A DNA stretch of 64,000 bases, taken from assembly GCA_044222195.1 (NCBI GenBank), contig JBGANS010000006.1, positions 1 through 64,000 on the forward strand. The letters are read 5' to 3'. Shown in pieces: positions 48,205 to 57,577 of the stretch. A model generated the notes under the pieces. That model did no database searches and was not told the DNA's origin. It worked only from the letters and a program-made list of their open reading frames with translations. A program made the position numbers and the translations under genes. Position 1 is the stretch's first letter; the number at the start of each line of letters is the position of its first letter. The stretch comes from JAHBXE01 sp044222195 (GTDB lineage Bacteria; Planctomycetota; Phycisphaerae; Phycisphaerales; UBA1924).

Positions 48205-49176
48205 TCAGGTGGACAACCGTCCGCGTGCCGGCGTGCTCTGCATTCCCGCCAAAAAGGCGGACCGAGTGCCGAGCGTTCGCGGCGCGTGAATCGCGGTGCT
48301 CTGTCCGATGGACACACCCAAACGGACCGGACCGTCCTTGATTCGCTGAAAGGCACTCTTCGCGTTATCGGTCGAGAACTCGGTCCCGATGAACCGTCTC
48401 TTCAGCGCGTGCGCAATGACTCCCGTGGTCCCGCTCCCCAGGAACGGGTCCATCACGAGGTCACCTTCGTTTGAGCACGCCCGCACCACCCGCTCCAGGT
48501 AGGCCTCGGGCAACTGGTTGTCGTGGTTGGCGCGGCGTTCCTTGTTGTTCCCCTGGATGCGCCCCCAGTAGGGCCCGTACCACACATCCATGGGAAGCCG
48601 CATCCCCGGCGTGCCTTCTTTTTTGTTCTGCGTCCGCGGGTCGAAGTAGGTTGTGGCGCGGTCCGAGGGTTCCAGGATCGCCTCCGCGTTCCACGTCCGT
48701 TTCTTCTCGTCTTTCGCGAAGTACAGCGCGTGCACGTGGCTGGAAATGAACCGGCCGCTCGTGTTCTGCCCGAACCGGTAATGCCAGATGCACCAGTTCA
48801 CCATCTGAAGCCCGCGGCCCTTGAGGTGCATCACGATTTCCGCCGCCGTGTCGTCCGGGATGTTCACCCACATCGAACCGTGCGGCGAGAGCGACTCGAT
48901 GCAGCAATCCAGCCACTCGCGGGTGAACTGCAGGTAGTCCTCGCGCGGCATCGAATCGTCCCACTTGTCGTACGCGCGATTCCAGTTGAACGGTGGATCG
49001 GCGAACACGAGGTCCACTTTCCCCATCGCCTCCGGCAGTGACGGGATGATCCGGCGGCAGTCGCCGACGTACACCCGAACTTCCGGGCTTTCAATGCGGA
49101 ACTCGGGAGCGAGGAAGTCGCCTGCGTGGCGTGACGAACCATTGGCCGGACCTGTCATGTTGGCTTTCTTGCTCAC
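48205..49176 (-). CDS. Solitary DNA N6-adenine/N4-cytosine methyltransferase
   Basis: 323 residues from GTG 49176 (or 317 from ATG 49158). Catalytic motif IV VFADPPFNW (about 55-63) precedes SAM motif I MDPFLGSGTTGVIA, the beta-class order. The spacing region between them carries the target recognition part. No restriction gene or specificity subunit is nearby, so it is probably an orphan methyltransferase. The last 35 residues look unstructured. Confidence 0.88.
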   Translation of the reverse strand: MSKKANMTGPANGSSRHAGDFLAPEFRIESPEVRVYVGDCRRIIPSLPEAMGKVDLVFADPPFNWNRAYDKWDDSMPREDYLQFTREWLDCCIESLSPHGSMWVNIPDDTAAEIVMHLKGRGLQMVNWCIWHYRFGQNTSGRFISSHVHALYFAKDEKKRTWNAEAILEPSDRATTYFDPRTQNKKEGTPGMRLPMDVWYGPYWGRIQGNNKERRANHDNQLPEAYLERVVRACSNEGDLVMDPFLGSGTTGVIAHALKRRFIGTEFSTDNAKSAFQRIKDGPVRLGVSIGQSTAIHAPRTLGTRSAFLAGMQSTPARGRLST

Positions 49177-49247
49177 ACGCGGATCATAAGGAGCTTCGCC
49201 GCGCCGACTGCTCCAGCGAGGGGTCAGTTGTCGGCTACCGACAATCC

Positions 49248-50144
49248 CTATCCGATCCGGCGGAGCAGCCCCATCCCATAGTTCAGCGGCGACGTATACA
49301 GCTCGCACACTTCGTACAGCCCCTGCCCGATCGTCTTGATCTTGTCGATCAGGTGCCGCGGCCCGTCGTGGCCGCCGCATTGCTCGGGGAACGTGTCGTG
49401 AACGAGGATGTACCCGCCCGTGTTCAGCACCGGCTCGATGGCCCACAGGTCTTGTTGCACGCCATCCACCGAGTGATTGCCATCGATCAAGGCAAAGTCG
49501 ACGCCGCCAACGTGGTCCTTCGCGTCGCCCGGCCATGCCGCGACGGCGCCGCGAAGCTGCTCACGGAAGGCGCGAATCTCGACTGAACTGTCCCCGGGGT
49601 GAAGCACCACGTGCTGATCAAGACGCGCCTGCTTCAATGCCGCCCGGACCCGGTCCACGCGGGGTTCGTTCAGCTCCGACTCACGCCACTGCGACTTTGC
49701 AACCGGGCCGAAGTCGTCGAAGCAGTGAATGATCGCCGGTCCCGCGGGCGCAGGACGATGCGCCGGATCTTCGGTCGTTGCCTCCAGCGCCGCGGCCATC
49801 CAGATCGTGCTGATACCGAGAAACGAGCCGACCTCGACGATGGTGCGGGGACGGATGTTCCTGATCAGCGCGTACAGAAGCAGCCCGGCCTCCGGCGAGA
49901 ATGATGCCGGAAAGGCCAAGGGTGAGGCGTACAGGTCTTTGAGCACGGCGAGCCACGGCACGGCCGGATTGTCGAGAAACGTTGGAAACCGCCAGGTCTT
50001 GGGGTGATCCTCATCGGACTGGAGCAACGGGAAGAACCGGAGCTGATCGCGCTGGAGACGGAAGCGGTTGGCCGGAATCGGAGGCGGTGGGGCGCCCGCG
50101 CCCGTGTAGCTCGGTGACTCGGCGTTGTCGGGCCCGCTGGGCAT
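49248..50144 (-). CDS. Class I methyltransferase (Methyltransf_24/CmcI type)
   Basis: 298 residues from ATG 50144; TTG 50165 would overlap the next gene. SAM motif TIVEVGSFLGISTIWMAAAL; later VDFALIDGNHSVDGVQQDL and GYILVHDTFPEQ. These motifs fit methyltransferases that modify sugars or small molecules. Located with a Kdo-kinase-like gene and a glycosyltransferase, so a surface-sugar role is plausible. Confidence 0.8.
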   Translation of the reverse strand: MPSGPDNAESPSYTGAGAPPPPIPANRFRLQRDQLRFFPLLQSDEDHPKTWRFPTFLDNPAVPWLAVLKDLYASPLAFPASFSPEAGLLLYALIRNIRPRTIVEVGSFLGISTIWMAAALEATTEDPAHRPAPAGPAIIHCFDDFGPVAKSQWRESELNEPRVDRVRAALKQARLDQHVVLHPGDSSVEIRAFREQLRGAVAAWPGDAKDHVGGVDFALIDGNHSVDGVQQDLWAIEPVLNTGGYILVHDTFPEQCGGHDGPRHLIDKIKTIGQGLYEVCELYTSPLNYGMGLLRRIG

Positions 50145-50161
50145 GCGGCCAAGCGTAGCGC

Positions 50162-50974
50162 TCAAGTGGACTTCGCCAGCGGGTTGGTTCGGGGGGTCGG
50201 GTCGCCGTGACGATGCAAAGACCCGATCACAAGGTCACGAATCGCCCGCCGCGAGGCCCACCTTGCCAGGCGAACCTCCGGCAGGGCGGCATCGAGCCGG
50301 GCGAAGTCAGATTCGACCATCGAAGCAACCACGCGGGCCAGGAGCGCGCGCCTGGGAAGAACGCCCAGACCCGTGGGCTCCACCGCCAGGGCGTGCAGCA
50401 TCCGAACAGCCCCATCCTTGCCGCGGCGGATGGCAACGCAATCGATGATCGAGATGGAGAATCCTTCAGCGGTGCGGAGAACGATCAGGTTCGATGGCTT
50501 GTGGTCTCGGTTGAACCGGCCCGACTTGATCAACGCGGAAACCTGCCGGCCTACGGCGCGGGCAACAGCGTGCTCTTCTCGAACACACAGGTCGTTGTCC
50601 GCGATGTGCTGGAGAAGAGTCTTGCCGCTCAGCGCCTCAAGCACAAGCCATTCTCGGGCGGGACGGCCCGGCTCGTATGCGAGTACGAGCGGTCGAGCCG
50701 TGCCGAAGCCGTGTTCTTGCAGCCACTCCGCGCCGCGCCACTGCCGGTGGCCGCGTGATGCGCGCGTCATCCACTTCAGGCGATCGCCCAATCCCCGCCG
50801 GAGGGATCTCTTGATCACGACGCTCTTGCCCAGGAGCGTCGCGAGGAGAACGTCGGATCCCGCCTCTTGCTTGAGCACGGTCGCCCGCGAGGCGTCGAAT
50901 GTGCGCAAGGCATCTTCCCAGGCCGATCGACGGGGCTGCTCCATGCGGTCAAGGCGTGCGATCCGGAGGCTCAC
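50162..50974 (-). CDS. Kdo/WaaP-family lipopolysaccharide kinase-like protein
   Basis: 270 residues. Protein-kinase-like fold of the Kdo kinase/WaaP family: lysine in KSVVIKRSL, catalytic loop RDHKPSNLIVL (HxD replaced by DHK with Asn) and metal segment IIDCVAI instead of DFG. These enzymes phosphorylate heptose or Kdo of the LPS core. The altered loop means activity should be tested. kdsA elsewhere in the window supports an LPS context. Confidence 0.75.
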   Translation of the reverse strand: MSLRIARLDRMEQPRRSAWEDALRTFDASRATVLKQEAGSDVLLATLLGKSVVIKRSLRRGLGDRLKWMTRASRGHRQWRGAEWLQEHGFGTARPLVLAYEPGRPAREWLVLEALSGKTLLQHIADNDLCVREEHAVARAVGRQVSALIKSGRFNRDHKPSNLIVLRTAEGFSISIIDCVAIRRGKDGAVRMLHALAVEPTGLGVLPRRALLARVVASMVESDFARLDAALPEVRLARWASRRAIRDLVIGSLHRHGDPTPRTNPLAKST

Positions 50975-51033
50975 GGACAGAGAATACGGCCGCGCCTTGC
51001 GATCGGGCGGGGAACGTGCTTTGCTACGGGTCC

Positions 51034-51804
51034 ATGTCCTTGTCCGTTTCCATCATCTGCAAGAACAACGAGGCGTCCATTGGACGCACGCTCGAGTCGG
51101 TCCGCGGCCTTGCGACCGAGATCGTGGCTGTGGATTCGGGTTCGACGGATGGGACGATCGCGCTCCTGGAGCGGCACGGAGCGCGGGTGGTGCGGTCGGC
51201 GTGGCTGGGATATGTCAAGACCAAGCAGCTCGCGCTCGATTCCTGCCGCGAGAACTGGGTGCTGAGCCTCGACAGCGATGAGTCGCTGTTGCCGGAGTTG
51301 GCAGAGAGCGTGCGGGCGGCGGTGGGGCGGGACGACCCTGGGGTGGGTGGGTACCGTGTGAACCGGCGGGTGTTCTATAAGGATGTGCCCTTGAGGTTCG
51401 CGTGGCAGCCGGAGTGGCGGTTGCGACTGGTTCGGCGCGCCAAAGCGAAGTGGGTCGGGCTCGATCCGCACGACGCCCTCGAGCTTGCGTCAGGCGAGAG
51501 GGCCGCGGACCTGAAAGGCGACCTTCGCCACGACTCATTCACCACTTTTTCGGAGTGGTTGCCCAAGGCGACGGGGCACGCGAGGCTGTCGGCGGAGACG
51601 AACTTCACCGCGGGCAAGCGGTCGGGACTTGGTTCGCTGCTGTTCTCGCCACCCGCGGCGATGTTCAAGCAGCTGGTGCTCAAGCAGGCGTGGCGGGATG
51701 GGTGGCCGGGATGGCTCGCGGCGGGTTCGGTCGCGGCCTACGTGCTGATGAAACACATCGCGCTGATCGAGCTCAGCCGGGGCGAGCCACCGGGCCACAA
51801 GTGA
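51034..51804 (+). CDS. Family 2 glycosyltransferase (WaaE/KdtX-like)
   Basis: 256 residues from ATG 51034. GT-A core: SVSIICKNNEASIGRTLESV, VAVDSGSTDGTI and LSLDSDESLLPEL (DxD). The tail HDSFTTFSEWLPKATGHARL and the final membrane-associated segment (WLAAGSVAAYVLMKHIALIEL) match the beta-1,4-glucosyltransferases of the LPS core. Divergent from the Kdo-kinase-like gene, sharing a 60-base gap. Confidence 0.88.
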   Translation: MSLSVSIICKNNEASIGRTLESVRGLATEIVAVDSGSTDGTIALLERHGARVVRSAWLGYVKTKQLALDSCRENWVLSLDSDESLLPELAESVRAAVGRDDPGVGGYRVNRRVFYKDVPLRFAWQPEWRLRLVRRAKAKWVGLDPHDALELASGERAADLKGDLRHDSFTTFSEWLPKATGHARLSAETNFTAGKRSGLGSLLFSPPAAMFKQLVLKQAWRDGWPGWLAAGSVAAYVLMKHIALIELSRGEPPGHK

Positions 51805-51841
51805 CCACGGTTGGACACAGATGTGAGGAAGTAAACGAGCG

Positions 51842-52591
51842 ATGACGAACATCAACACGACGCTGGACTACGCGGACATGAAGCGGCCGGAAGTTGCGCC
51901 GACGGTGGGGGACCTGAAGGGCTGGGTGTGGAAGTGGCTGTTCTCCGGATCGCCTCTGGGCGTGAACGGGGCGGTGAAGCGCCGGTGGTATGTGCGGGCC
52001 CACAAGATGTGGGAATACTCACGGGGGCTGGCGTACACCGGAGCCTCGCGGCCGGCGCGGCGTGGTGGCGGGCCGATGCACGTGCTGGATGTGGGCGGCG
52101 CGATGACCATGCCCGTTTTCTACCTGGCGGGCCTGGGCGATTCGGTCGTGTGCCTGGATATCAACGAACCGATGACGGCGCAGATGAACCAGATCGCCCG
52201 TGCCAAGAACCTGAAGGTCGATGCGCGGACGACCAATCTGGTGAACGAGAATCCCGCCGCGGCGGACCTCGGCTGCCCGGGCGGGTTTGACCGGGTGTAC
52301 TGCTTCTGCGTGATCGAGCACATCCCGATGCCGGGCCAGGCGGTGGTGGCGCAGCGGATGGCGGGGCTCTTGAAACCCGGCGGGCAGATGTGCCTGACGT
52401 TTGACTTCGGTGAGCACGCCCCGACCGAGCAGCCGCTCTACACGCGTGATCACGTGAAAGCGATCCGCGAGTCGATCGGGTTGCCGCTCATGGGCGGGGA
52501 GTTTGAAGACAACGGGAAGCGGTTCCCGCTCAATCGCCGGTTCCCGGGCAAGCAGTACACGTTTGGATCGATGTTCTTTGAGAAGAGGTAG
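51842..52591 (+). CDS. Class I SAM-dependent methyltransferase
   Basis: 249 residues, ATG 51842. SAM motif HVLDVGGAMTMPVFYLAGLG with CLDINEPM, then YCFCVIEHIPMPGQAVVAQRMAGLLKPGGQMCLTFDF. It follows the glycosyltransferase by 38 bases, likely in the same transcript, and may modify the same surface glycan. Substrate not known. Confidence 0.85.
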   Translation: MTNINTTLDYADMKRPEVAPTVGDLKGWVWKWLFSGSPLGVNGAVKRRWYVRAHKMWEYSRGLAYTGASRPARRGGGPMHVLDVGGAMTMPVFYLAGLGDSVVCLDINEPMTAQMNQIARAKNLKVDARTTNLVNENPAAADLGCPGGFDRVYCFCVIEHIPMPGQAVVAQRMAGLLKPGGQMCLTFDFGEHAPTEQPLYTRDHVKAIRESIGLPLMGGEFEDNGKRFPLNRRFPGKQYTFGSMFFEKR

Positions 52592-52600
52592 ACTGGGTGT

Positions 52601-52945
52601 GTGGCCTGCACCTGTCCTCATTGCCGCGCCCCACTCCCCGTTGGCCGGCGAGCCGTCGGATACCTGTTCTGGCAGCGCTGGAACTGTGGCTGTGGGGCGA
52701 GACTGTGCTGGGAGAACGCCAAGGCCCTGACCGTGTGGTTCGCGCCATTTGTGATCGCGGTCGCATTCGCGATGTTGGCCGGCCTCTCGCTGGTTGCCGG
52801 AGGCGTCATAGTTGCGTTCCTTGCCACCATGTGGTTGATGAACCGCGCGGAACTGGTGCACGCGGAAGGCACGTGCCTCCGATGCGGGGGCCCGATCGAT
52901 TCGGTCTCGTGTACCGCGTGCGGGTGGATCGATCTGAACAGGTGA
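52601..52945 (+). CDS. Small zinc-ribbon membrane protein
   Basis: 114 residues from GTG 52601, with AGAGG upstream. Cysteine pairs frame the protein: CTCPHC near the start, CGCGARLC around 30-36, and CLRCGG...CTAC near the end. Between them are one or two membrane segments (VWFAPFVIAVAFAMLAGLSLV, GGVIVAFLATMWLM). No function known. Confidence 0.7.
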   Translation: MACTCPHCRAPLPVGRRAVGYLFWQRWNCGCGARLCWENAKALTVWFAPFVIAVAFAMLAGLSLVAGGVIVAFLATMWLMNRAELVHAEGTCLRCGGPIDSVSCTACGWIDLNR

Positions 52946-53021
52946 GTTCGGGGGTTTCGCGTACTTCGTGCACGAGCTTCTCTGGCTTGACACGCGCGGT
53001 AGTCTTTGGCAGAGGTGTGAA

Positions 53022-54446
53022 ATGATGCTGAATCGCGCGGCGGTATTGACTGTGCTCGCGGGCCTCCCGGTCCAAGCGCAGAACTGGACCAACCCCGGCG
53101 GGAATGCGGGTCGCAACGGGCTGACCAACCAGGCCGGACCCGATGCGCCGACAGTGCTCTGGTCCACCGGTCGGCCAAGCATCATCGCGTGGCAGCCGGT
53201 GATCGAAGGCTCGCGCATCTTCATCGTCCGCCAGAGCGGGTTCCCGCCGGAGCCGGGCTCGAACCTCTCGCCCGTAGTTGGTATGGATCTGAACACCGGC
53301 GCTGAACTCTGGCCGCCGGTGAACATCACCTTCAACACTGGCGACTGGACCACGTGGGTCGCGGGCGTGAACGGCGGGCGTGTGTACGCCTCGCGTTCCG
53401 GCGGCGGCGGCAATGTCACTCCATTCCCCAATGGCCAGGCCAAGGTGTACGGCATCGACGCCGCGATCGGCGCCATCGTGTTCACCTCGGTCGGCACGAC
53501 GTGCGCCGGGCCCTATGACGGCGTCGTGTTCGCCCCCAATGGCGACCTGGTCATCGGCGACTTCCGCAACATCACCCGCATCCGCGCCTCGGACGGCGTC
53601 ACCGCCTGGCAGGCGACGCGCGTCGGGTCGGTCAGCGGCGAGTGCGGCGCGGCCATCAACTCCAAGGCGAACGCGGTCTACGTGTGTGACGCCGTCGCCG
53701 GCGGCCACTCGATCAAGCGCTACGACCTCGATACCGGAGTCTTCCGCTACCAGAGCCCCGTGATGCCCGGGTTTCTTGTCCAGAACACTCCCTTCGTCGG
53801 GCCCGACGGCACCATCTACATGTCGCGCGTTCAGAACAATGTCGCCGTCGATTTCTTCTACGCCTTCACGGACACGGGCACTTCGATCACTCAGCGATGG
53901 TTCATGCCCGCGGGGTGGTCCACCACGTCGGAGTTCGCGGTCGCGGCGGACAACTCGGTGTTCATGATCGCCCCGGGATACCTGGTCAAGAGACTCAGCC
54001 CGATCGACGGTTCGACCCTGGCGACCTCCACGGTGACCGTGGGGAACTACTCGCAGCGGATGGGAGTAGATTCGGGCGGCCGGCTGTTCTTCTCCGACGC
54101 GAGCGCGAATCTGATTCACTCGTTCAACGCGGATCTCTCGCTGCGATGGTCCGTGCCCGTGTCCGGCGTGAACATCGGTGCGCCTGCGTTTGGCCCGAGT
54201 GGAACGCTGGTGGTGGCGGGGACGAACGCGCTGACGGCGTACCGGACGGCGCCCGCCGCGTGCTACGCGAACTGCGACGGTTCAACGACCAATCCGCGGC
54301 TGACCGCGAACGACTTTCAGTGTTTCCTGAACAGGTTCGCCGCCGGGGAGAGTTACGCGAACTGCGATGGGTCGACGTCCATACCCTCGTTGACGGCCAA
54401 TGACTTTCAGTGTTTCCTGAACAAGTACGCCGCGGGATGTTCGTGA
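53022..54446 (+). CDS. Exported PQQ-like beta-propeller protein with GC-type dockerin
   Basis: 474 residues from ATG 53022, with AGAGG upstream. Signal peptide to about 20 (VQAQ). Residues 21-410 form a PQQ-type beta-propeller (repeats such as VVGMDLNTGAELW and KVYGIDAAIGAIVF). The C-terminus is the tandem dockerin-like pair CYANCDGST..LTANDFQCFLNRF and SYANCDGST..LTANDFQCFLNKY. Probably surface-attached. Ligand unknown. Confidence 0.85.
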   Translation: MMLNRAAVLTVLAGLPVQAQNWTNPGGNAGRNGLTNQAGPDAPTVLWSTGRPSIIAWQPVIEGSRIFIVRQSGFPPEPGSNLSPVVGMDLNTGAELWPPVNITFNTGDWTTWVAGVNGGRVYASRSGGGGNVTPFPNGQAKVYGIDAAIGAIVFTSVGTTCAGPYDGVVFAPNGDLVIGDFRNITRIRASDGVTAWQATRVGSVSGECGAAINSKANAVYVCDAVAGGHSIKRYDLDTGVFRYQSPVMPGFLVQNTPFVGPDGTIYMSRVQNNVAVDFFYAFTDTGTSITQRWFMPAGWSTTSEFAVAADNSVFMIAPGYLVKRLSPIDGSTLATSTVTVGNYSQRMGVDSGGRLFFSDASANLIHSFNADLSLRWSVPVSGVNIGAPAFGPSGTLVVAGTNALTAYRTAPAACYANCDGSTTNPRLTANDFQCFLNRFAAGESYANCDGSTSIPSLTANDFQCFLNKYAAGCS

Positions 54447-54474
54447 TTCGGGCAGATGGCGAATGGAGGGTTGC

Positions 54475-54933
54475 ATGGCTGATGAGAAGCACACGGTCCG
54501 GCTGCAGCGGGTCTTCAAGTGCCCGGCGGAGCGGCTCTACCGGGCGTTGACGGACCCCAAGGCGCTCGTGAAGTGGATGCCGCCGCACGGGTTTGTCGGC
54601 GAGGTTCACTCGATGGACTTTCGCGCGGGCGGGGGGTATCGGATGTCCTTTACGAACTTCAGCACGGGCAGCTCGCACTCGTTCGGGGGGAAGTACATCG
54701 AGCTCAAGAAGGATGAGTTGATCCGGTACACGGACACGTTTGATGACCCGAATCTGCCCGGCGAGATGACGATGACGGTGCGGCTGCGGCCGGTGCTGGG
54801 GGGGTCGGTGACGGAGCTGTCGATCGTGCAGGAGAACATCCCGGCGGTGATCCCGACGGAGGCGTGTTACCTGGGGTGGCAGGAATCGCTGGACCTGCTC
54901 AAGAGGCTGGTGGAAGCGGAAGTCCCGGGTTGA
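54475..54933 (+). CDS. SRPBCC/AHSA1-type ligand-binding protein
   Basis: 152 residues from ATG 54475, with GGAGGG upstream. START-like fold landmarks: FKCPAERLYRALTDPKALVKWMPPHGF, GYRMSFTNFSTG and ACYLGWQESLDLLKRLVE. It binds a hydrophobic ligand in related proteins. No partner gene nearby apart from a truncated paralogue at 55933. Confidence 0.85.
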   Translation: MADEKHTVRLQRVFKCPAERLYRALTDPKALVKWMPPHGFVGEVHSMDFRAGGGYRMSFTNFSTGSSHSFGGKYIELKKDELIRYTDTFDDPNLPGEMTMTVRLRPVLGGSVTELSIVQENIPAVIPTEACYLGWQESLDLLKRLVEAEVPG

Positions 54934-54944
54934 AGCAGATCGGC

Positions 54945-55217
54945 ATGAAGCGGGAGACCCGGAATCACATCCTGATCGTGATGGTGGTCGCGGCGGTGAT
55001 CGTGCCGTTGTACTTCGTGCCGGCGCTGAACCGGGTGTTTGCACCGCTCCTGAATGTGCTGCAAGTGCTCGCGAGCTTGGTGCACCTGCTCGTGATCACG
55101 GGGTTCGTGCTGTTGGTGGGGTTCGTGGTGGGGGCGCGGCTGTGGTGGCGACGCGAGAACCGGAGAGCGAAGCGGGCGGCGCGGGAGCGAGACGGATTCG
55201 AGGTGCGGCAAGGGTGA
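54945..55217 (+). CDS. Small membrane protein
   Basis: 90 residues from ATG 54945. Two membrane segments (ILIVMVVAAVIVPLYFV, LLVITGFVLLVGFVVGARLWW) and a basic C-terminus. Starts 11 bases after the SRPBCC gene stops, so the two are probably cotranscribed. No family recognised. Confidence 0.6.
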   Translation: MKRETRNHILIVMVVAAVIVPLYFVPALNRVFAPLLNVLQVLASLVHLLVITGFVLLVGFVVGARLWWRRENRRAKRAARERDGFEVRQG

Positions 55218-55328
55218 AGGGTCGAAGCCGCATCACTGGTCGTCGCTTGGCGCACGCCGATCAACGCGGGCGTCCCGGCCAATGGCCGTCCTGGTCGGCG
55301 ACCCGCTCGTGCACGCTCGGGCTCGTCG

Positions 55329-55637
55329 CTATCGCGAGATCAGCACCATCGCGACAATGATCACGACGGACACGCCGAGCGCAACGGCGATGTACACCAT
55401 CACTCGCCGCCCACGCGCCGCGTTGGCCGCTTCATCGAGCCAGAACTTCTCGCCCGCTTCCTCTCTGATGATGCCGTCCCGGATCATGTGGCGGAAGATG
55501 TGTCCCTGCGTCAGCTTCAGTTCAGAAAGCGTCCGAGCCGTTTCCGGGCTGCGTGCCGCGGCGGTCGTGAAGTGGCGGACGATGCGGTTTCGCTTGGCAG
55601 CGACGGCGATCGGGGCGATGGGGACGACGGCGGGCAT
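55329..55637 (-). CDS. Small protein with C-terminal membrane anchor
   Basis: 102 residues from ATG 55637. A helical region with basic residues (KRNRIVRHFTTAAARS ... SELKLTQGHIFRHMIRDGII) is followed by one membrane segment near the end (VMVYIAVALGVSVVIIVAMVLIS). It may be a tail-anchored regulator. No family recognised. The gap 55638-55932 (295 bases) contains purine-rich DNA and no gene. Confidence 0.5.
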   Translation of the reverse strand: MPAVVPIAPIAVAAKRNRIVRHFTTAAARSPETARTLSELKLTQGHIFRHMIRDGIIREEAGEKFWLDEAANAARGRRVMVYIAVALGVSVVIIVAMVLISR

Positions 55638-55932
55638 GGGGGACTGTATGCGGGAAAGGGCGGAGGGAGGGCGGAGGGGGACTTGGCAATGGGCAGTCGG
55701 GGAAACGGCCGCGGGGGGTTGTAGTCGCGGCGACCATGAGGGCACGGTAGTGAGTGGAGGGCGAGGGTCAAGGGTTGGTGGGGCGGGTGAGGGACAACAC
55801 GCTGTTACTCTGGTGGGGGGATGGCGAGTCTGGGGGTGGAGATGGATGGATTTGTGAGGGGCGTCGGCTCACTTGCGCGCCGAAGACCTCGGAGCTTCAG
55901 AGCGAGGGCCGTGGCAGAGTCTGAGAGGTCTC

Positions 55933-56166
55933 TTACACGTCGAGGAACCGGCCGTAGTGGGGATGCCTGCGCCATTCGTCGCGGTTGTAGAAAAAGTACG
56001 GACGCCCCTTGTCGGGCACTATCGAGACCGTTCCGGCCTGGGCAAACCAGAGGTCGAACCGCTCCGTCCAGGCGGCGTAGACCTCGCTCGGCTTGGCGTG
56101 GATGGTGTGTTCGCAGGTCGTGTGCAGGGGGCGGGTGGAGAGGTTGGGGCGGGGGATTGAAGTCAA
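55933..56166 (-). pseudogene. Truncated SRPBCC/AHSA1-like gene
   Basis: 77 codons. The sequence TTCEHTIHAKPSEVYAAWTERFDLWFAQAG is a good AHSA1-type N-terminus, but the frame stops after HPHYGRFLDV, about half the usual 150 residues. The rest of the domain is not found in the next bases in any frame I could read. It is a decayed or truncated relative of the intact protein at 54475. Confidence 0.6.
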
Positions 56167-56190
56167 GGGGAGCTCCTGAACCGGACGCGC

Positions 56191-57501
56191 CTAGAACGTG
56201 TCCTCGTGGCGCCATTCACCAGCTTCGTCAAAGTTCAAGGATCGCGGATGGCCGAAGTCCAGCCAAACATGATCGAAGGCGGAGCGCATGTGCTTGGCGA
56301 CGTCAATCCAAGTCGAACACTTGGTGTCTTCCAAGAAGATCACCGGATCGGGAACAATGCCATCTCCCTCGTAGACTCGAATCTCGCGCGCAAGGTGCAT
56401 GGCAAGCCGGTTGACGGCCATTACAAAGCCCTGGATTCGGTAGAGCGCGAAGGAGACATGCACCGGTCCTTGCACACCGAACTCGCGCTGGAGATGAAGA
56501 TAGGTCGCGACGGAGTGTGCGAGCTTGTTCTCATACGCGAGTGAGGGAATCAGGCCGACAACCCGTCTGTGCTTCACCTTCTGTTGAATCTCCACTGTGG
56601 CATCTTGAGACAAGAGGAATCCGTCTGCAGCAAAGATCACACCGTCGTCGCGAAGCTCGGTCGCCGCGAACGGCTTGTCTTGCGCTTGGCCATGAGAATC
56701 GACGACGACAAGCTTGCGGGCATGAAGATTGGGCCGTTGCGCACTACCCCCTATGGCAGCCATGTTGTAGTTCTGTAGCTTTCGATCGCTGAAGTTGAGG
56801 CGAGGGGATAGAGGGCGTTCGGGAATGAGAGAAAGCAGAAGCGCACCCTTCTCGGGCGTGAAGCCATTGAACTGGCCTTGAAGGGCGGTAGCTCGGAAGG
56901 ATTCGCGTTCCCTGGCCATGCGCGCCAGCGAGGCTGCCTGACGTTGGCCCTCTTCTTCTGCCGCTCGCCCCATTGGCGGGGCGTACTCGATGATGGCACG
57001 GATGGCGTTCTTGAGATTCCCGGCCAACTCCGCGAGGACAGTCTTGCGCTTCGGGTCGTCGGGCCCGGCGAGCTCGAACTTGATCGGATGCCGGCGCGTG
57101 CGAAGGTCGAAGGGCAAATGCTCGGGTCCGCCAAAGGCCGTGTTCATGATCAGGATGATCCGCTCGTGACTTACCTCCCGCAGGGCGTATCCCAGTTCGA
57201 TCATGACGTTGGGGTTGGGAAGAAGCTTGGCCTCGCGGCCCTCCGGCGGTTCTGTCGATCCAACAGACGAGACGTCCGCAAGAAACACGGTGCAGGACCC
57301 TATCTTGTCGAAGATCGTTCGCGCGATGTCCGGAATGCCGGGCACTCCCTTAGTGTCATGGTCAAGACGGGGAGCTTCATCGACCGCGAGTTCGCTCTTA
57401 AGTTCACGAATCGCGATATCCGCAGCGTCCCGGATGAAGTAGTGGTTGCACTTTTCGGGGAGGTCGCTCTGCCACGCATAGAAGACTGTGTTGCCGCTCA
57501 T
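56191..57501 (-). CDS. TIR-like domain protein, candidate defence effector
   Basis: 436 residues. The N-terminal 150 residues have the TIR-like/nucleotide-binding landmarks FYAWQSDLPEKCNHYFI, the central HDTKGVPGIPDIARTIFDKIGSCTVFLADVS and PNPNVMIELGYAL, where Glu102 is the likely NADase catalytic residue, followed by ERIILIMNTAFGG. The linker at about 170-200 is charged. The C-terminal 230 residues match nothing I recognise and may be the sensor. Related proteins occur next to defence genes. Lies 76 bases downstream of a HEPN-type gene on the same strand; DNA here is less GC-rich than neighbours. Confidence 0.72.
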   Translation of the reverse strand: MSGNTVFYAWQSDLPEKCNHYFIRDAADIAIRELKSELAVDEAPRLDHDTKGVPGIPDIARTIFDKIGSCTVFLADVSSVGSTEPPEGREAKLLPNPNVMIELGYALREVSHERIILIMNTAFGGPEHLPFDLRTRRHPIKFELAGPDDPKRKTVLAELAGNLKNAIRAIIEYAPPMGRAAEEEGQRQAASLARMARERESFRATALQGQFNGFTPEKGALLLSLIPERPLSPRLNFSDRKLQNYNMAAIGGSAQRPNLHARKLVVVDSHGQAQDKPFAATELRDDGVIFAADGFLLSQDATVEIQQKVKHRRVVGLIPSLAYENKLAHSVATYLHLQREFGVQGPVHVSFALYRIQGFVMAVNRLAMHLAREIRVYEGDGIVPDPVIFLEDTKCSTWIDVAKHMRSAFDHVWLDFGHPRSLNFDEAGEWRHEDTF

Positions 57502-57577
57502 ATTCGTAATGATTGCCTTCGGGACGGAGAAAAGTGATCGTGCATTCGTCTAGGCACCGGAAATCTGTTTGCGGGGA

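Noticed and set aside
55638..55932. Purine-rich region as a coding gene
   Set aside because: Only low-complexity Gly/Arg frames on one strand, without a ribosome site.
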